Of a DNA stretch of 64,000 nt, positions 56,275 through 64,000 are shown piece after piece. Position 1 is the first letter of the stretch; each line of letters opens with the position of its first letter. The notes beneath the pieces are model-generated. The model saw only the letters and a list, made by a program, of their open reading frames with translations. It made no database searches and was not told the origin of the DNA. Source of the stretch: Senegalimassilia anaerobia JC110 (GTDB taxonomy: Bacteria; Actinomycetota; Coriobacteriia; Coriobacteriales; Eggerthellaceae). Location of the stretch: the NCBI RefSeq assembly GCF_000236865.1, contig NZ_HE611015.1, forward strand, positions 471,376 through 535,375, written 5' to 3'. Both the position numbers and the translations under genes were made by a program.

Positions 56275-58218
56275 TTAGTACAGCTTGGCGCCGGCCGGAA
56301 TGCGGTCGGAAACCATGAGCAGGTTCAGACGCTCCTCGGTGGTATCGTCGTCGACCTTCTCCTCATGCACGGCAGACAGCAGCATGCCGCAGGAGGCGAT
56401 GCCCATCATCTTGCGCGGCGGCAGGTTGGTGATGGCCACGAGCGTGCGGCCCACCAGCTCCTCCGGCTCGTAGTACGCGTGGATGCCGGACAGGATGGTG
56501 CGATCGGCGCCCGTGCCGTCGTCAAGCGTGAACTGCAGCAGCTTCTTGCTCTTCGGCACGGCCACGCAATCCTTGACCTTCACGGCGCGGAAGTCGGACT
56601 TGCTGAACGTGTCGAAGTCCACCTCGTCGGCGAACAGCGGCTCGACGACCACCTTGGAGAAGTCGATAGGCTCCTCGGCAGGCTGCTCGACCGGAGCGGC
56701 CGAACGTGCGGCGGGCTTGGCGCCGGCAGGGGCCTCGTCGCGCATGTGCGGGAACAGCAGCACGTCGCGGATGGTCGGAGAATCGGTGAGCAGCATGGTC
56801 AGACGATCGATGCCGATGCCCACGCCGCCTGCCGGAGGCATGCCGTACTCGAGCGCGCGGATGTAGTCGGCGTCGTATCCCATGGCCTCATCGTCGCCCA
56901 TGTCCTTGGCCTCGACCTGCGCACGGAAGCGCTCGGCCTGGTCGACCGGGTCGTTGAGCTCGTTGAAGGCGTTGGCGTACTCGTGGCCGCAGATGAACAG
57001 CTCGAAGCGCTCGGTGAGCTCGGGGTTGTTCGGCAGCTTCTTGGCCAGCGGGGAGATTTCCAGCGGATGCTCGGTGACGAACACAGGCTGGATAAGCTTC
57101 TCCTCAGCCACTGCCTCGAAGATCTCGGAGATGAGCTTGCCCTTGCCCCAGGCGTCCTCGGCGTGTCCGCCGTTCTTCTCCAGGATGGCCACCAGGTCCT
57201 CACGGCTGCGGTCGAAGGAGACCTCTTCGCCGGCATAGCGCGTTGCCAGACCGCACATGGTCTCGCGCGGCCACTGGCCGGACAGGTCGATGTCGACGCC
57301 CTGGTAGCTGACCTTGAGCGTGCCGCAAGCGGCTTCAGCCGCCGCCTTGATGAAGCCCTCGGTGAGGTCCATCATGCCGTTGAGGTCGGAGAAGGCCTGG
57401 TATGCCTCCATGGTGGTGAACTCAGGGTTGTGATACGGGTCCATGCCCTCGTTGCGGAACTGGCGGCCGATCTCGAACACCTTCTCGAAACCGCCTACGA
57501 GCAGGCGCTTGAGCGGCAGCTCGGTGGCGATGCGCAGGAAGTAGTCGCGATCGAGCGCGTTGAAGTGCGTGACGAACGGCTTTGCGTTCGCGCCGCCCAG
57601 GATGGGGTGCAGAAACGGCGTTTCCACCTCGTAAAAGCCCTGGTCCTCCATGTAGCGGCGGATGGCGGCGACGATCTTGAAGCGCTTCTCGAAGACCTGC
57701 TTGACCTCGGGGTTCATGACCAGGTCGACATAGCGCTGGCGATAACGCGTCTCCTTGTCCGCCAGGCCGTGGAACTTCTCGGGCAGCGGGCGGATGGACT
57801 TGCTGAGCAGCTCGAAGGACGAGACGGCAACCGAGAGCTGGCCGCGGCGCGTGCGCATCATAGCGCCCTCGACGCCGATCCAGTCGCCCACATCAAGATC
57901 CTTCAGGCGGCCGAAGGCCTCTTCGCCCAGCTCGTTGATGCGGCAGAACAGCTGCATGTCGCCCGTGGCGTCGCGCAGGCCCAGAAAGGCGATCTTGCCC
58001 TGAACGCGCTTGGACATGATGCGGCCGGCGACCTTGACCAGGTCCTCGGTGGAATCCCCGTCCTCAAGGTGCGCGTAGAGCTGCTCGAGCTCGGCCAGAT
58101 GGTGGCTGTAGTCGAACGCATGGCCATAGGGGTTTTGGCCCGCATCGAGCATGGCCTGGCGCTTGGCCTTGCGCACCTCGATGGGATCGTCTTCGATAAC
58201 TTCAGGGGTATTGCTCAT
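56275..58218 (-). CDS. lysS: Lysine--tRNA ligase fused to a C-terminal tRNA-binding domain
   Basis: A 647-residue protein; normal bacterial class II LysRS is about 500. Residues 1-495 are a complete enzyme: an OB-fold anticodon domain ([20 protein letters not shown]), motif 2 [20 protein letters not shown] and motif 3 [14 protein letters not shown]. After an Ala/Pro/Glu linker (about 500-530), residues about 540-647 form an EMAP/Trbp111-type tRNA-binding domain ([45 protein letters not shown]), as at the end of MetRS. Both halves lie in one uninterrupted frame. The added domain should raise tRNA affinity. Confidence 0.93.
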   Translation of the reverse strand: MSNTPEVIEDDPIEVRKAKRQAMLDAGQNPYGHAFDYSHHLAELEQLYAHLEDGDSTEDLVKVAGRIMSKRVQGKIAFLGLRDATGDMQLFCRINELGEEAFGRLKDLDVGDWIGVEGAMMRTRRGQLSVAVSSFELLSKSIRPLPEKFHGLADKETRYRQRYVDLVMNPEVKQVFEKRFKIVAAIRRYMEDQGFYEVETPFLHPILGGANAKPFVTHFNALDRDYFLRIATELPLKRLLVGGFEKVFEIGRQFRNEGMDPYHNPEFTTMEAYQAFSDLNGMMDLTEGFIKAAAEAACGTLKVSYQGVDIDLSGQWPRETMCGLATRYAGEEVSFDRSREDLVAILEKNGGHAEDAWGKGKLISEIFEAVAEEKLIQPVFVTEHPLEISPLAKKLPNNPELTERFELFICGHEYANAFNELNDPVDQAERFRAQVEAKDMGDDEAMGYDADYIRALEYGMPPAGGVGIGIDRLTMLLTDSPTIRDVLLFPHMRDEAPAGAKPAARSAAPVEQPAEEPIDFSKVVVEPLFADEVDFDTFSKSDFRAVKVKDCVAVPKSKKLLQFTLDDGTGADRTILSGIHAYYEPEELVGRTLVAITNLPPRKMMGIASCGMLLSAVHEEKVDDDTTEERLNLLMVSDRIPAGAKLY

Positions 58219-58371
58219 GGGAAAGCCCTTCTAAGTACAGGGATTTGGTTGAGTAAGCGAGAGCGGCTGCGGTACGCCGGGTTCTGCCGAAGCATGCGGG
58301 CATAGGCCCGTGGCCTTGTCCGTGAAACCGAATGCGCAAGCGACGCGGTGCAGACAGCCGCAACGTCGAGC

Positions 58372-58401
58372 AGTCCCGCTTGCCTGCGGGCAAGCGGGAC
58401 T
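58372..58401 (-). terminator. Terminator of greA
   Basis: A perfect 13-bp stem (AGTCCCGCTTGCC / GGCAAGCGGGACT) lies 10 bases after the greA stop and separates it from lysS. Confidence 0.72.
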
Positions 58402-58411
58402 TGCAAATTTG

Positions 58412-58879
58412 CTAGTGCTCGATATTGACGATCTTCATCTTGATGACGCGGCCGGTCGGGCCGGTGGTCTCGATCTCGTCGCCCTTCTTGTGGGCCAGCA
58501 GCGCAGCGCCCACCGGGGACTCGTTGGAGATCTTGCCGGCATGGCTGTCGGCCTCGGCGGCGCCCACGATGGTGAACACGCGCTCACGGCCGCCCATGTC
58601 GACGGTGACGGTGGAGCCGATGTGCACGGAGTTGGAGCGCTTCGGGGTTGCCACGACGGTGGCCTCGCCCAGGATGCGGGTAATCTCGGCGATGCGCGCC
58701 TCGAGCATGCCCTGCTCGTTTTTCGCGTCGTCGTACTCGGAGTTCTCGGAGATGTCGCCGAACTCGCGCGCTACCTTGATGCGCTCGCCCACCTCGGCGC
58801 GCTTCTCGGTTTCCAGATAATGCAGCTCCTCTTCGAGCTGCTGCTTGCCCTCGGGGGTAAGAATGTAGTTGTCAGCCAT
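58412..58879 (-). CDS. greA: Transcription elongation factor GreA
   Basis: A 155-residue GreA: a coiled-coil domain with the acidic tip GDISENSEYDDAKNEQ (about 41-56) and a C-terminal FKBP-like domain (NESPVGAALLAHKKGDEIE). It rescues backtracked RNA polymerase. The ATG at 58879 has AGGTG five bases upstream; an in-frame GTG lies three codons earlier. An intrinsic terminator stands only 20 bases upstream of the start, which suggests control by attenuation or a promoter squeezed between (TATAGA just after the T-run). Confidence 0.95.
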   Translation of the reverse strand: MADNYILTPEGKQQLEEELHYLETEKRAEVGERIKVAREFGDISENSEYDDAKNEQGMLEARIAEITRILGEATVVATPKRSNSVHIGSTVTVDMGGRERVFTIVGAAEADSHAGKISNESPVGAALLAHKKGDEIETTGPTGRVIKMKIVNIEH

Positions 58880-58899
58880 GTTGTTCACCTATCTATACG

Positions 58900-58943
58900 A
58901 AAAAAGCGGTATGCGCCGGGCCGCAGCCCGTTGCGCATACCGC
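58900..58943 (-). terminator. Intrinsic terminator between tatA and greA
   Basis: On the minus strand an 11-bp stem (GCGGTATGCGC / GCGCATACCGC) with a 16-base GC-rich loop is followed by six Ts. It ends 20 bases before the greA start codon. Confidence 0.8.
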
Positions 58944-58967
58944 GTACCAACCTTGTGAAGCTGCGAT

Positions 58968-59210
58968 CTACTCGCTCTTCTTGCGGGCAGCGGTGGTCTT
59001 CTTCTTGGCGGCGTCCTCGTCGTCTTCCTCGACCTCGACTTCGTCAGCCTCTTCCTCGGCCTTCTTGGAATCGCCCATGCCCTCGCGCAGGTTCTTCACG
59101 GTCTTGCCCAGAGCGCTACCGAGTTTTGGCAGATTCTTCGGGCCGAAGATAAGCAGGATCACCACGAGGATGATCAGAAGCTCAGGCACGCCCATTCCCA
59201 GAAATTTCAT
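58968..59210 (-). CDS. tatA: Twin-arginine translocase subunit TatA
   Basis: An 80-residue TatA from the ATG at 59210 behind GGAGG. A short periplasmic start and one membrane helix (GVPELLIILVVILLIFGPK) lead to the conserved FGPKNLPKLGSALGKTVKN hinge and amphipathic helix, then an acidic and Lys-rich tail. TatB/TatC genes are not adjacent. It supports Tat export of cofactor-containing enzymes such as molybdoproteins and, possibly, of the NlpC/P60 hydrolase at 39 kb. Confidence 0.92.
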   Translation of the reverse strand: MKFLGMGVPELLIILVVILLIFGPKNLPKLGSALGKTVKNLREGMGDSKKAEEEADEVEVEEDDEDAAKKKTTAARKKSE

Positions 59211-59357
59211 GTGTCCTCCAAGTACTCGTCCCAGCCCGGGCATCGGGCCTTGATATGCAACGCCGCGTACTTTAACATAACCGCAGCTTGCCGACGCACC
59301 TTCGATGAAAAGCACACGCGCTTGCGCAGCACTCCAACGGATATGCGCAGTTGCACG

Positions 59358-59386
59358 AAAAAGGCTCGGTGCGAACACCGAGCCTT
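59358..59386 (-). terminator. Terminator of tRNA-Pro(CGG)
   Basis: A perfect 11-bp stem (AAGGCTCGGTG / CACCGAGCCTT) followed by Ts on the minus strand lies 14 bases after the tRNA. Confidence 0.82.
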
Positions 59387-59399
59387 GACCATGCAATGG

Positions 59400-59473
59400 T
59401 CGGGATGACAGGATTTGAACCTGCGACCTCTGCGTCCCGAACGCAGCGCTCTACCAAGCTGAGCCACATCCCG
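59400..59473 (-). tRNA. tRNA-Pro(CGG)
   Basis: The acceptor CGGGATG/CATCCCG, the anticodon stem CTGCG/CGCAG with loop TTCGGGA, and the T-arm GGTTCAAATCC are all normal. It is a single-gene unit with its own terminator. Confidence 0.95.
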
Positions 59474-59560
59474 ATTGCTGCTTTCGCAGCGGGGAATATA
59501 TTAGCATAACCATCCGGCATCCGCGACGACTTTTTTCAAAAATTGCGGCCGAATGCGCGC

Positions 59561-60733
59561 CTATCGCTTGAAATTCGACAAGATTCCCGGTCTGGCCTGG
59601 GGTTTCGGCAGATAAATAAAACGCGGTTCGAAGTCGAACAGCTCGGCGGTGCGCACCTGCGGGCTTACCGAGATGCACTTCTTCATGCACGCATCCAGGC
59701 ACAGGCCGCATTGCACGCACTCGGCACAGGAGAACTCCAGGAAGCTGCCGCCATCGGGCGTGCCGTCTGCGTTGGGGCTGGGCTTGATGGGGCTTTTGCT
59801 GAGCGCGCCCGTAGGGCAGAACACCGCGCACATGCCGCACGAGTTGCACACGGAGGCGTCGATCTCAACCCTGCCGAACAGGCGCGTCTCGACCTGCTCG
59901 ACCACAGGCTCGCCCAAACGGTCCATGGCATCGAGCACCTGGCTGCGGCGCCGCTCCTGAAACTGGGGCAACGTGCCCGAAGCGCCCGCCCCCAGCTGCT
60001 CACGCAGCGTGGCTTCCTTGGCCTGCATGCCAAGGTTTTTGCGGATGACCATCTCGGCGGTCTTGCCCGCCGCGCTGGCCGTCCACGAAGTTGCGCTGGT
60101 GAAGAAGCCGCGGCGAGCCTCGCCGAGCAGGCTGTTCGCGTTCTTGAGCGCCAACCCTTCGGGGAACTCCGACGCGCGGGAGACCATTGCCGGCGCCCCC
60201 TGCGCCTGCATCAAGCTGTTTGCGGAAGCGATGGTTTCGTCCACGCCGGGCGAGGTCGCCCTGAACCTGCACGTTTTGCAACACCCGTCCACCAACACGA
60301 TGTCCTTGGCGCCGACCGCCGCCAAGCCGAGCAGCAGGCTTTCGTCGACGCGCGCCAGGCAGGGCACTTCGGCGAACTTGTGCGGATCGGCCAGGCCCTT
60401 CGACGCGATGCGGGCGCAAGCGATGACCGCACGCCCATCAAGGGAGGCCATGGCCTCTGCCGCCGCCTGTTCAAGCGCCTCGTCGGCAGGGCGAACGGGA
60501 ATCAAGGCCTCGGTGGGGCAAACCACCGTGCAGGCGCCGCACGCCACGCAGGCCTTGTGGTCGACGCTGAGCACGTTGTTGTGCACGCTGATGGCATCGG
60601 CCGGGCAGGCATCGATGCACTTGCGGCATGAGGCGTTGCGGTTTCGCACGGCCACGCAGCGCTTCGAAGCCGGCACGACGGCCTTGTCCTCAAGCTCCTC
60701 GGCCACTTCTATGATGTCTGCGATGTTCGGCAT
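59561..60733 (-). CDS. Multi-[4Fe-4S] ferredoxin-type protein with a central cysteine-rich domain
   Basis: A 390-residue iron-sulfur protein. Two N-terminal clusters are marked by Cys26/36/39/43 (spaced C-x9-C-x2-C-x3-CP) and Cys62/65/68/72. The middle (about 100-160) has VIACARIASKG, EVPCLARVDESLLLGLAAVGAKD and VDGCCKTCRFR, resembling the MvhD/heterodisulfide-reductase-linked electron-transfer domain. Two more clusters near the C-terminus begin CNSCGMCAVFCP and CAECVQCGLCLDAC. It probably passes electrons between a donor and a molybdo- or Hdr-type enzyme. Its neighbour makes molybdopterin guanine dinucleotide. The partner is unknown. Confidence 0.82.
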   Translation of the reverse strand: MPNIADIIEVAEELEDKAVVPASKRCVAVRNRNASCRKCIDACPADAISVHNNVLSVDHKACVACGACTVVCPTEALIPVRPADEALEQAAAEAMASLDGRAVIACARIASKGLADPHKFAEVPCLARVDESLLLGLAAVGAKDIVLVDGCCKTCRFRATSPGVDETIASANSLMQAQGAPAMVSRASEFPEGLALKNANSLLGEARRGFFTSATSWTASAAGKTAEMVIRKNLGMQAKEATLREQLGAGASGTLPQFQERRRSQVLDAMDRLGEPVVEQVETRLFGRVEIDASVCNSCGMCAVFCPTGALSKSPIKPSPNADGTPDGGSFLEFSCAECVQCGLCLDACMKKCISVSPQVRTAELFDFEPRFIYLPKPQARPGILSNFKR

Positions 60734-60866
60734 TCGCCTTCCCCCTCATTTACTCCCGCGCGTATATACCGCGGCGAAGATTAGCGCACGACCGCTGCGC
60801 GCACATCGGTTTCGCTTCATAATCTGCGCGAAATCGGCGCGGGTCGGTCACGCGCTTCGCATGGCG

Positions 60867-62210
60867 CTACTCGCACTCGATGCGATCTTGTATGATGCGC
60901 TCGAGCGCTGCCAGCTCGTCAGGCGTGTTCGCGTTCATGAAGCACCCGCCCATAGGCTCGGCCTCAAGCACCTTCTTTTGCGGGAACTCGCACACGTTTA
61001 CCTGGTTGAAGAACACCTGGGCGCGCTTCTCCCCCTCATTGAGCGCCTCTCGCACTGCCGGCAAGCAGCCCGAGCGGCGGTAGATCGCGTGAAACGGCTC
61101 GAAGCCGTGCTTGTTGACGGGCACGACCACGTCCGCCCCCGTCCTGGTCATCTCGAGCGCTTCGGCGACCACGAGCGACGGCGATGCGAGCACCATGTCG
61201 CAAGCCACAACCGCCACATAGGGGTTGCGGGCGCAGCGAAGGGCCGTGTAAAGGCCCGGCAGCGCGCCACGCTCGTTGATGACGTCGGACTCGAAGCGGA
61301 TGCCAAGTTCGGGATACTGCTCTTGCAGAAACGCAAGCTCCTTCGGCTCGTTGGTGGTGATGATGAGCTCGTCGGCCACCGGCGAGAGCCGCTCGATCAA
61401 ACGGCAGATGAGCGGTCGGCCGCAGAACGGGACCGTGGCCTTGCTGCGGCCCATACGGCGGCTCTCGCCGCCGGCTTGGATAACCATGGACACGCGCGGG
61501 CGCGCGAAGCTCGCTTGAAGAAAATCCGCGAGCCCTGCCACATCGTTGATATCGAACGCCGGGATGCCGTACATGCCAGCGGCTTCGGCGGCCAGCGGGA
61601 TGTCGGTGACCACCGCGACCGTTGCGGCCGTGGGCATCTTGTTGGAGATGTCGGCATGGTCGGGATTGCTACGCGCGAGACGATCCTCCTCGGTCTGGCC
61701 TAAAGGCTGCGCCACGGGGCGATCATCGGGATGGACCTCTGCCGCATAGGGCATGGAGCCACGTCCGAACTGGGTGAAATCCGTGCCGAGCGCCCAGCCC
61801 TTGCGAGCGCCCTCGGCGAACACCTCGGCAGTTCGGGCATCGGCCTTGTTGCCGGCACGCATGATCTCGATGGTGGGCAGGCCGCTTTTGCGATAACCTT
61901 CGACGATCACCACGTCGTGGCCGGGCATGCTCGCCACGATATCGGCGCACTCCGCTTCCCCATTGGTGGTTTGGATACGCGCCATCTGGCCCGGTGCCGC
62001 GATAACCGTCTCGCTGGCGCCGGCGTGGCGATGCCGCCACGAGTCTTTCCCGGGGATGTCGATATCGAACCCGACATGGCTGTGGTGCTTGACGCTGCCC
62101 ACGTCCAGACCGCGACCGACCAGCTCGGCGATGAGCTTCTCGATAAGGGTTGTCTTGCCGGAATTATGACGCCCGACGATGGAGACCGCGGGACTGGGGA
62201 ACTTGATCAT
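60867..62210 (-). CDS. MobB-MobA fusion for molybdenum cofactor guanylylation
   Basis: A 447-residue protein from the ATG at 62210, seven bases after AAAGGA. Residues 1-160 are MobB (P-loop IVGRHNSGKTTLIEKLI, VKHHSHVGFDIDIPGKDSWRHR). After a linker, residues about 245-447 are MobA (VIQAGGESRRMGRSKATVPF, TTNEPKEL, VAVVACDMVLASP), which adds GMP to molybdopterin. The linker (about 160-245) contains an extra CHAT-unlike segment with DIPLAAEAAGMYGIPAFDINDV, also seen after MobB in related fusions. It supplies bis-MGD for Tat-exported oxidoreductases. Confidence 0.92.
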   Translation of the reverse strand: MIKFPSPAVSIVGRHNSGKTTLIEKLIAELVGRGLDVGSVKHHSHVGFDIDIPGKDSWRHRHAGASETVIAAPGQMARIQTTNGEAECADIVASMPGHDVVIVEGYRKSGLPTIEIMRAGNKADARTAEVFAEGARKGWALGTDFTQFGRGSMPYAAEVHPDDRPVAQPLGQTEEDRLARSNPDHADISNKMPTAATVAVVTDIPLAAEAAGMYGIPAFDINDVAGLADFLQASFARPRVSMVIQAGGESRRMGRSKATVPFCGRPLICRLIERLSPVADELIITTNEPKELAFLQEQYPELGIRFESDVINERGALPGLYTALRCARNPYVAVVACDMVLASPSLVVAEALEMTRTGADVVVPVNKHGFEPFHAIYRRSGCLPAVREALNEGEKRAQVFFNQVNVCEFPQKKVLEAEPMGGCFMNANTPDELAALERIIQDRIECE

Positions 62211-62333
62211 GCGCATATCCTTTCGTGCGAAAAAGTATAGCACGCGCTTTCCGACGCACGCCCCGCGCACAAGACCGGACCCGGGCATTCCATGCGCTCC
62301 GTCTAACGAAGTGCTTATGATTGATAGATTTTA
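62211..62333. other. Intergenic region between mobBA and the candidate small RNA
   Basis: It holds the mobBA ribosome site and presumably its promoter. A TATACT-like box is visible on the minus strand near 62235-62240. Nothing else is recognised. Confidence 0.35.
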
Positions 62334-62362
62334 TTGATATTCCGTGAAGAGATTGCTATAAT
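62334..62362 (+). promoter_or_regulatory. Strong orphan promoter on the plus strand
   Basis: TTGATA (62334-62339), a 17-base spacer and a perfect extended -10 (TGCTATAAT, box 62357-62362). All flanking protein genes are on the other strand. Confidence 0.85.
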
Positions 62363-62368
62363 GAATTT

Positions 62369-62445
62369 GCTTTTTTCGATAGCTTCGGCTTCGTTAAAAG
62401 GAAGAGAAGGGATTCCGTTTTTTGGAGGGGGCGGAATCCCTTTTT
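62369..62445 (+). ncRNA. Candidate small RNA of about 77 nucleotides
   Basis: A start near 62369 is predicted from the promoter, and a strong intrinsic terminator ends near 62445. Between them there is a purine-rich stretch (AAAAGGAAGAGAAGGG) that resembles ribosome-binding sequence but leads to no start codon of a sensible gene. The terminator loop carries GGAGGGGG. No known RNA family (SRP, 6S, tmRNA, riboswitch) matches by eye. Confidence 0.55.
62405..62445 (+). terminator. Intrinsic terminator of the candidate small RNA
   Basis: AGGGATTCCG pairs with CGGAATCCCT around a 14-base loop, followed by TTTTC; A-T pairs extend the stem outward. Confidence 0.78.
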
Positions 62446-62478
62446 CTATGCCAAAACGCCGTCATCAGGCGAAACATG

Positions 62479-62510
62479 CGGGCCCCGCAGCTGTTCGGCT
62501 GCGGGGCCCG
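62479..62510 (-). terminator. Terminator of the dnaX-ybaB-recR operon
   Basis: A perfect 13-bp stem (CGGGCCCCGCAGC / GCTGCGGGGCCCG) lies 54 bases after the recR stop. Confidence 0.72.
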
Positions 62511-62563
62511 GTTCGTTCCCCTGGGTTTTGGCGCTACGGAAAACGCATGCAACGAAGACTGCG

Positions 62564-63160
62564 CTACAGCACGCGCCTTGCCTCAAGCGCCCGTCCGAGC
62601 GTCACCTCGTCGGCAAACTCCAGGTCGCCGCCCACGGGCAAGCCGCTGGCAAGACGCGTGACCTTGATACCCAGGGGCTTGATCAGGCGCGCAAGATAGG
62701 CGGCCGTGGTCTCCCCTTCCACATTGGGGTTGGTGGCCAGCACCACTTCCCGAATGTCCTCGCTGCCCAGACGTTGCATCAACTGGGGGATGCGAAGGTC
62801 ATCGGGCCCGATGCCGTCCATAGGCGACAGGGCGCCCCCCAGCACGTGGTACACGCCCTGGAACACGGCGGTGCGCTCGATGGGCGGGATATCGCGCGGC
62901 TCGCTGACCACGCACAGCAGCTGCTGGTTGCGGCTGGTCGAGCGGCAGATCTCGCACAGGTCGTCCTCGGCGTAGTTGAAGCAACGGCTGCAGAAATGCA
63001 CCGTGTCCTTCACCTCCACGATGGCCTGCGCCAAGCGCAGCGCCGTGGCGCGATCGGAGTTCAAGATCCAATACGCCATACGTTGCGCCGATTTCGGGCC
63101 CACGCCGGGAAGGCGTTCGAGCTCATCGAGCAGTTTTTGGATTGCGGGAGCCGATTGCAC
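62564..63160 (-). CDS. recR: Recombination protein RecR
   Basis: A 198-residue RecR from a GTG at 63160 (AGGGAAG upstream). HhH motif RLPGVGPKSAQRMAY, C4 zinc finger CSRCFNYAEDDLCEIC (about 57-72) and a Toprim domain (LLCVVSEPRDIPPIE) are intact. It works with RecF/RecO in gap repair. It is the third gene of the usual dnaX-ybaB-recR order. Confidence 0.97.
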   Translation of the reverse strand: MQSAPAIQKLLDELERLPGVGPKSAQRMAYWILNSDRATALRLAQAIVEVKDTVHFCSRCFNYAEDDLCEICRSTSRNQQLLCVVSEPRDIPPIERTAVFQGVYHVLGGALSPMDGIGPDDLRIPQLMQRLGSEDIREVVLATNPNVEGETTAAYLARLIKPLGIKVTRLASGLPVGGDLEFADEVTLGRALEARRVL

Positions 63161-63172
63161 GGAACCGCTTCC

Positions 63173-63517
63173 CTACATCAGGCCGGGGATGCTCATGCCG
63201 CCGGTTGCGGCGTTGATGCGCTGGGCGCCCAGCTCGGCCACGCCGCGTAGCGCCTCGTTGACGGCCGCGGTGATCATGTCCTGCAGCATCTCCACGTCCT
63301 CGGGGTCCACCGCCTCGGGGTCGATGGTCAGGCTGACCAGGCTGTTGTCGCCCTGGGCGACCGCCTTGACCATGCCGCCGCCGGCGGAGGCCTCGAAGGT
63401 CATGTCCTTGATCTCCTCCTGCGCGCGGGCAAGCTCGACCTGCATCTTCTGAGCCTGTTTCATCATAGCGCCCATGTTGCCCATGCCGCCGCCGGGGAAT
63501 CCGCCTTTACGTCCCAT
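63173..63517 (-). CDS. YbaB/EbfC family nucleoid-associated protein
   Basis: A 114-residue DNA-binding protein from the ATG at 63517 (AGGAAA upstream). A Gly/Met-rich start (GGFPGGGMGNMGAMMKQAQKM) leads to the long helix and the conserved VKAVAQGDNSLVSLTIDPEAVDPEDVEMLQDMI. It lies between dnaX and recR, as in most bacteria. Confidence 0.95.
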   Translation of the reverse strand: MGRKGGFPGGGMGNMGAMMKQAQKMQVELARAQEEIKDMTFEASAGGGMVKAVAQGDNSLVSLTIDPEAVDPEDVEMLQDMITAAVNEALRGVAELGAQRINAATGGMSIPGLM

Positions 63518-63592
63518 ATCGTTTCCTGTTCTAATCGCGAATGTACGGGTTTCAAACCATTGCATTGTACCGGGCGCGGGCCCGGATGTGCG

Positions 63593-64000
63593 CTATTCCT
63601 TGACTTCTTCGAACGTCACGCCGCCGCCGAAGCCCGCCTGCAGCACGGCCCGCAGCTCGTCGGGGGTTTGCGGAGCACCCTCGCAGGAAGGCGCCGGCTG
63701 AGCCGCGAACGCCTGAGGGCGCGGCGCAGGAGCCGGCTGGGCCGAGATAGGCGCAGCAGGCTGCGCGGAGGCCGCGGGGCGCGGCGCAGCCTGAGGCTGC
63801 GGCATGCCGACCTGAGGAGGCGCCGGGCGTTGCGCTGTCACCGATGCCGCCTGCGGGCGCGCCGCCGGACGGGGAGCCCCCGCCGGATGCGGCTGCGAGG
63901 AGCGCGCGGGGCCGGCCGGCGCGTTGAGGAGCTCGTCCTCGGGCATGGGCGCGTCCATGTCGCCATAGGGGACCTGATCGTCCTCCCACGGCGGCACATC
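63593..64000 (-). CDS. dnaX: DNA polymerase III subunits gamma/tau, C-terminal part only
   Basis: The frame enters from the right edge and ends at a TAG at 63593. The 135 visible residues are Pro/Ala/Gln-rich and disordered, ending in RAVLQAGFGGGVTFEEVKE. No catalytic part is inside the window; the identity rests on the terminal motif and the invariant dnaX-ybaB-recR order. The long Pro/Ala linker fits the tau tail. Confidence 0.82.
   Translation of the reverse strand, partial: DVPPWEDDQVPYGDMDAPMPEDELLNAPAGPARSSQPHPAGAPRPAARPQAASVTAQRPAPPQVGMPQPQAAPRPAASAQPAAPISAQPAPAPRPQAFAAQPAPSCEGAPQTPDELRAVLQAGFGGGVTFEEVKE

Overview
This window comes from a high-GC actinobacterium. The best fit is an anaerobic gut-type Coriobacteriia of the Eggerthellaceae (relatives of Eggerthella, Gordonibacter, Adlercreutzia or Slackia). 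The evidence is gene content: ThyX instead of ThyA, a two-subunit class I fumarase, several radical SAM and multi-ferredoxin proteins, molybdopterin-guanine-dinucleotide genes, LarB of the nickel-pincer pathway, TatA, and paired DegV proteins. Assignment below the class level is inference, because no rRNA or species marker is present.

Layout. 1-5.5 kb: the 5' part of larB, an orphan amino-acid-type binding lipoprotein, comF, a processive family-2 glycosyltransferase, and a P-type ATPase remnant behind tRNA-Thr(UGU). 5.9-10.6 kb: a CmpB-like membrane protein, a two-gene putative DNA-repair cassette (radical SAM plus DUF4130/TIGR03915 protein) with a good promoter containing a LexA-like box, and a PflX-type radical SAM protein. 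11-20.3 kb: a long run of minus-strand genes (malic enzyme, tmk, holB, ricT, pncB, two DegV genes, a HIBADH-like dehydrogenase). 20.8-25.9 kb: fumarase subunits, an archaeal-like TopA with four zinc fingers and a lysine-rich tail, and a small exported protein. 26.2-32.9 kb: DUF1385 and thyX, a methyltransferase, and a divergent asparagine synthase / ATP-grasp ligase pair. 32.9-38.6 kb: map and the translation cluster tRNA-Tyr, tRNA-Thr, tRNA-Met, tuf, rpmG, tRNA-Trp, secE, nusG, rplK, rplA.

39-50 kb: a Tat-signal NlpC/P60 hydrolase, putP, an aminotransferase, a TPP-riboswitch-controlled thiamine salvage operon (thiM, thiamine-binding protein, thiE), and a U32 peptidase plus MFS pair. 48.8-54.6 kb: cysS, ispF, ispD, and clpC behind a CIRCE operator. 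54.8-64 kb: an AI-2E-type permease, lysS fused to a tRNA-binding domain, greA with an intrinsic terminator directly upstream, tatA, tRNA-Pro, a multi-ferredoxin protein, a MobB-MobA fusion, a candidate small RNA, and recR, ybaB and the 3' end of dnaX.

Most of the window is core chromosome. The best candidates for something new are the DNA-repair cassette (LexA-like box plus a sliding-clamp motif in its radical SAM enzyme), a promoter-terminator pair at 62.33-62.45 kb with no gene, the LysRS fusion, the asparagine synthase / ATP-grasp pair, and the terminator in the greA leader. No CRISPR array, prophage, insertion sequence or complete defence locus was found.
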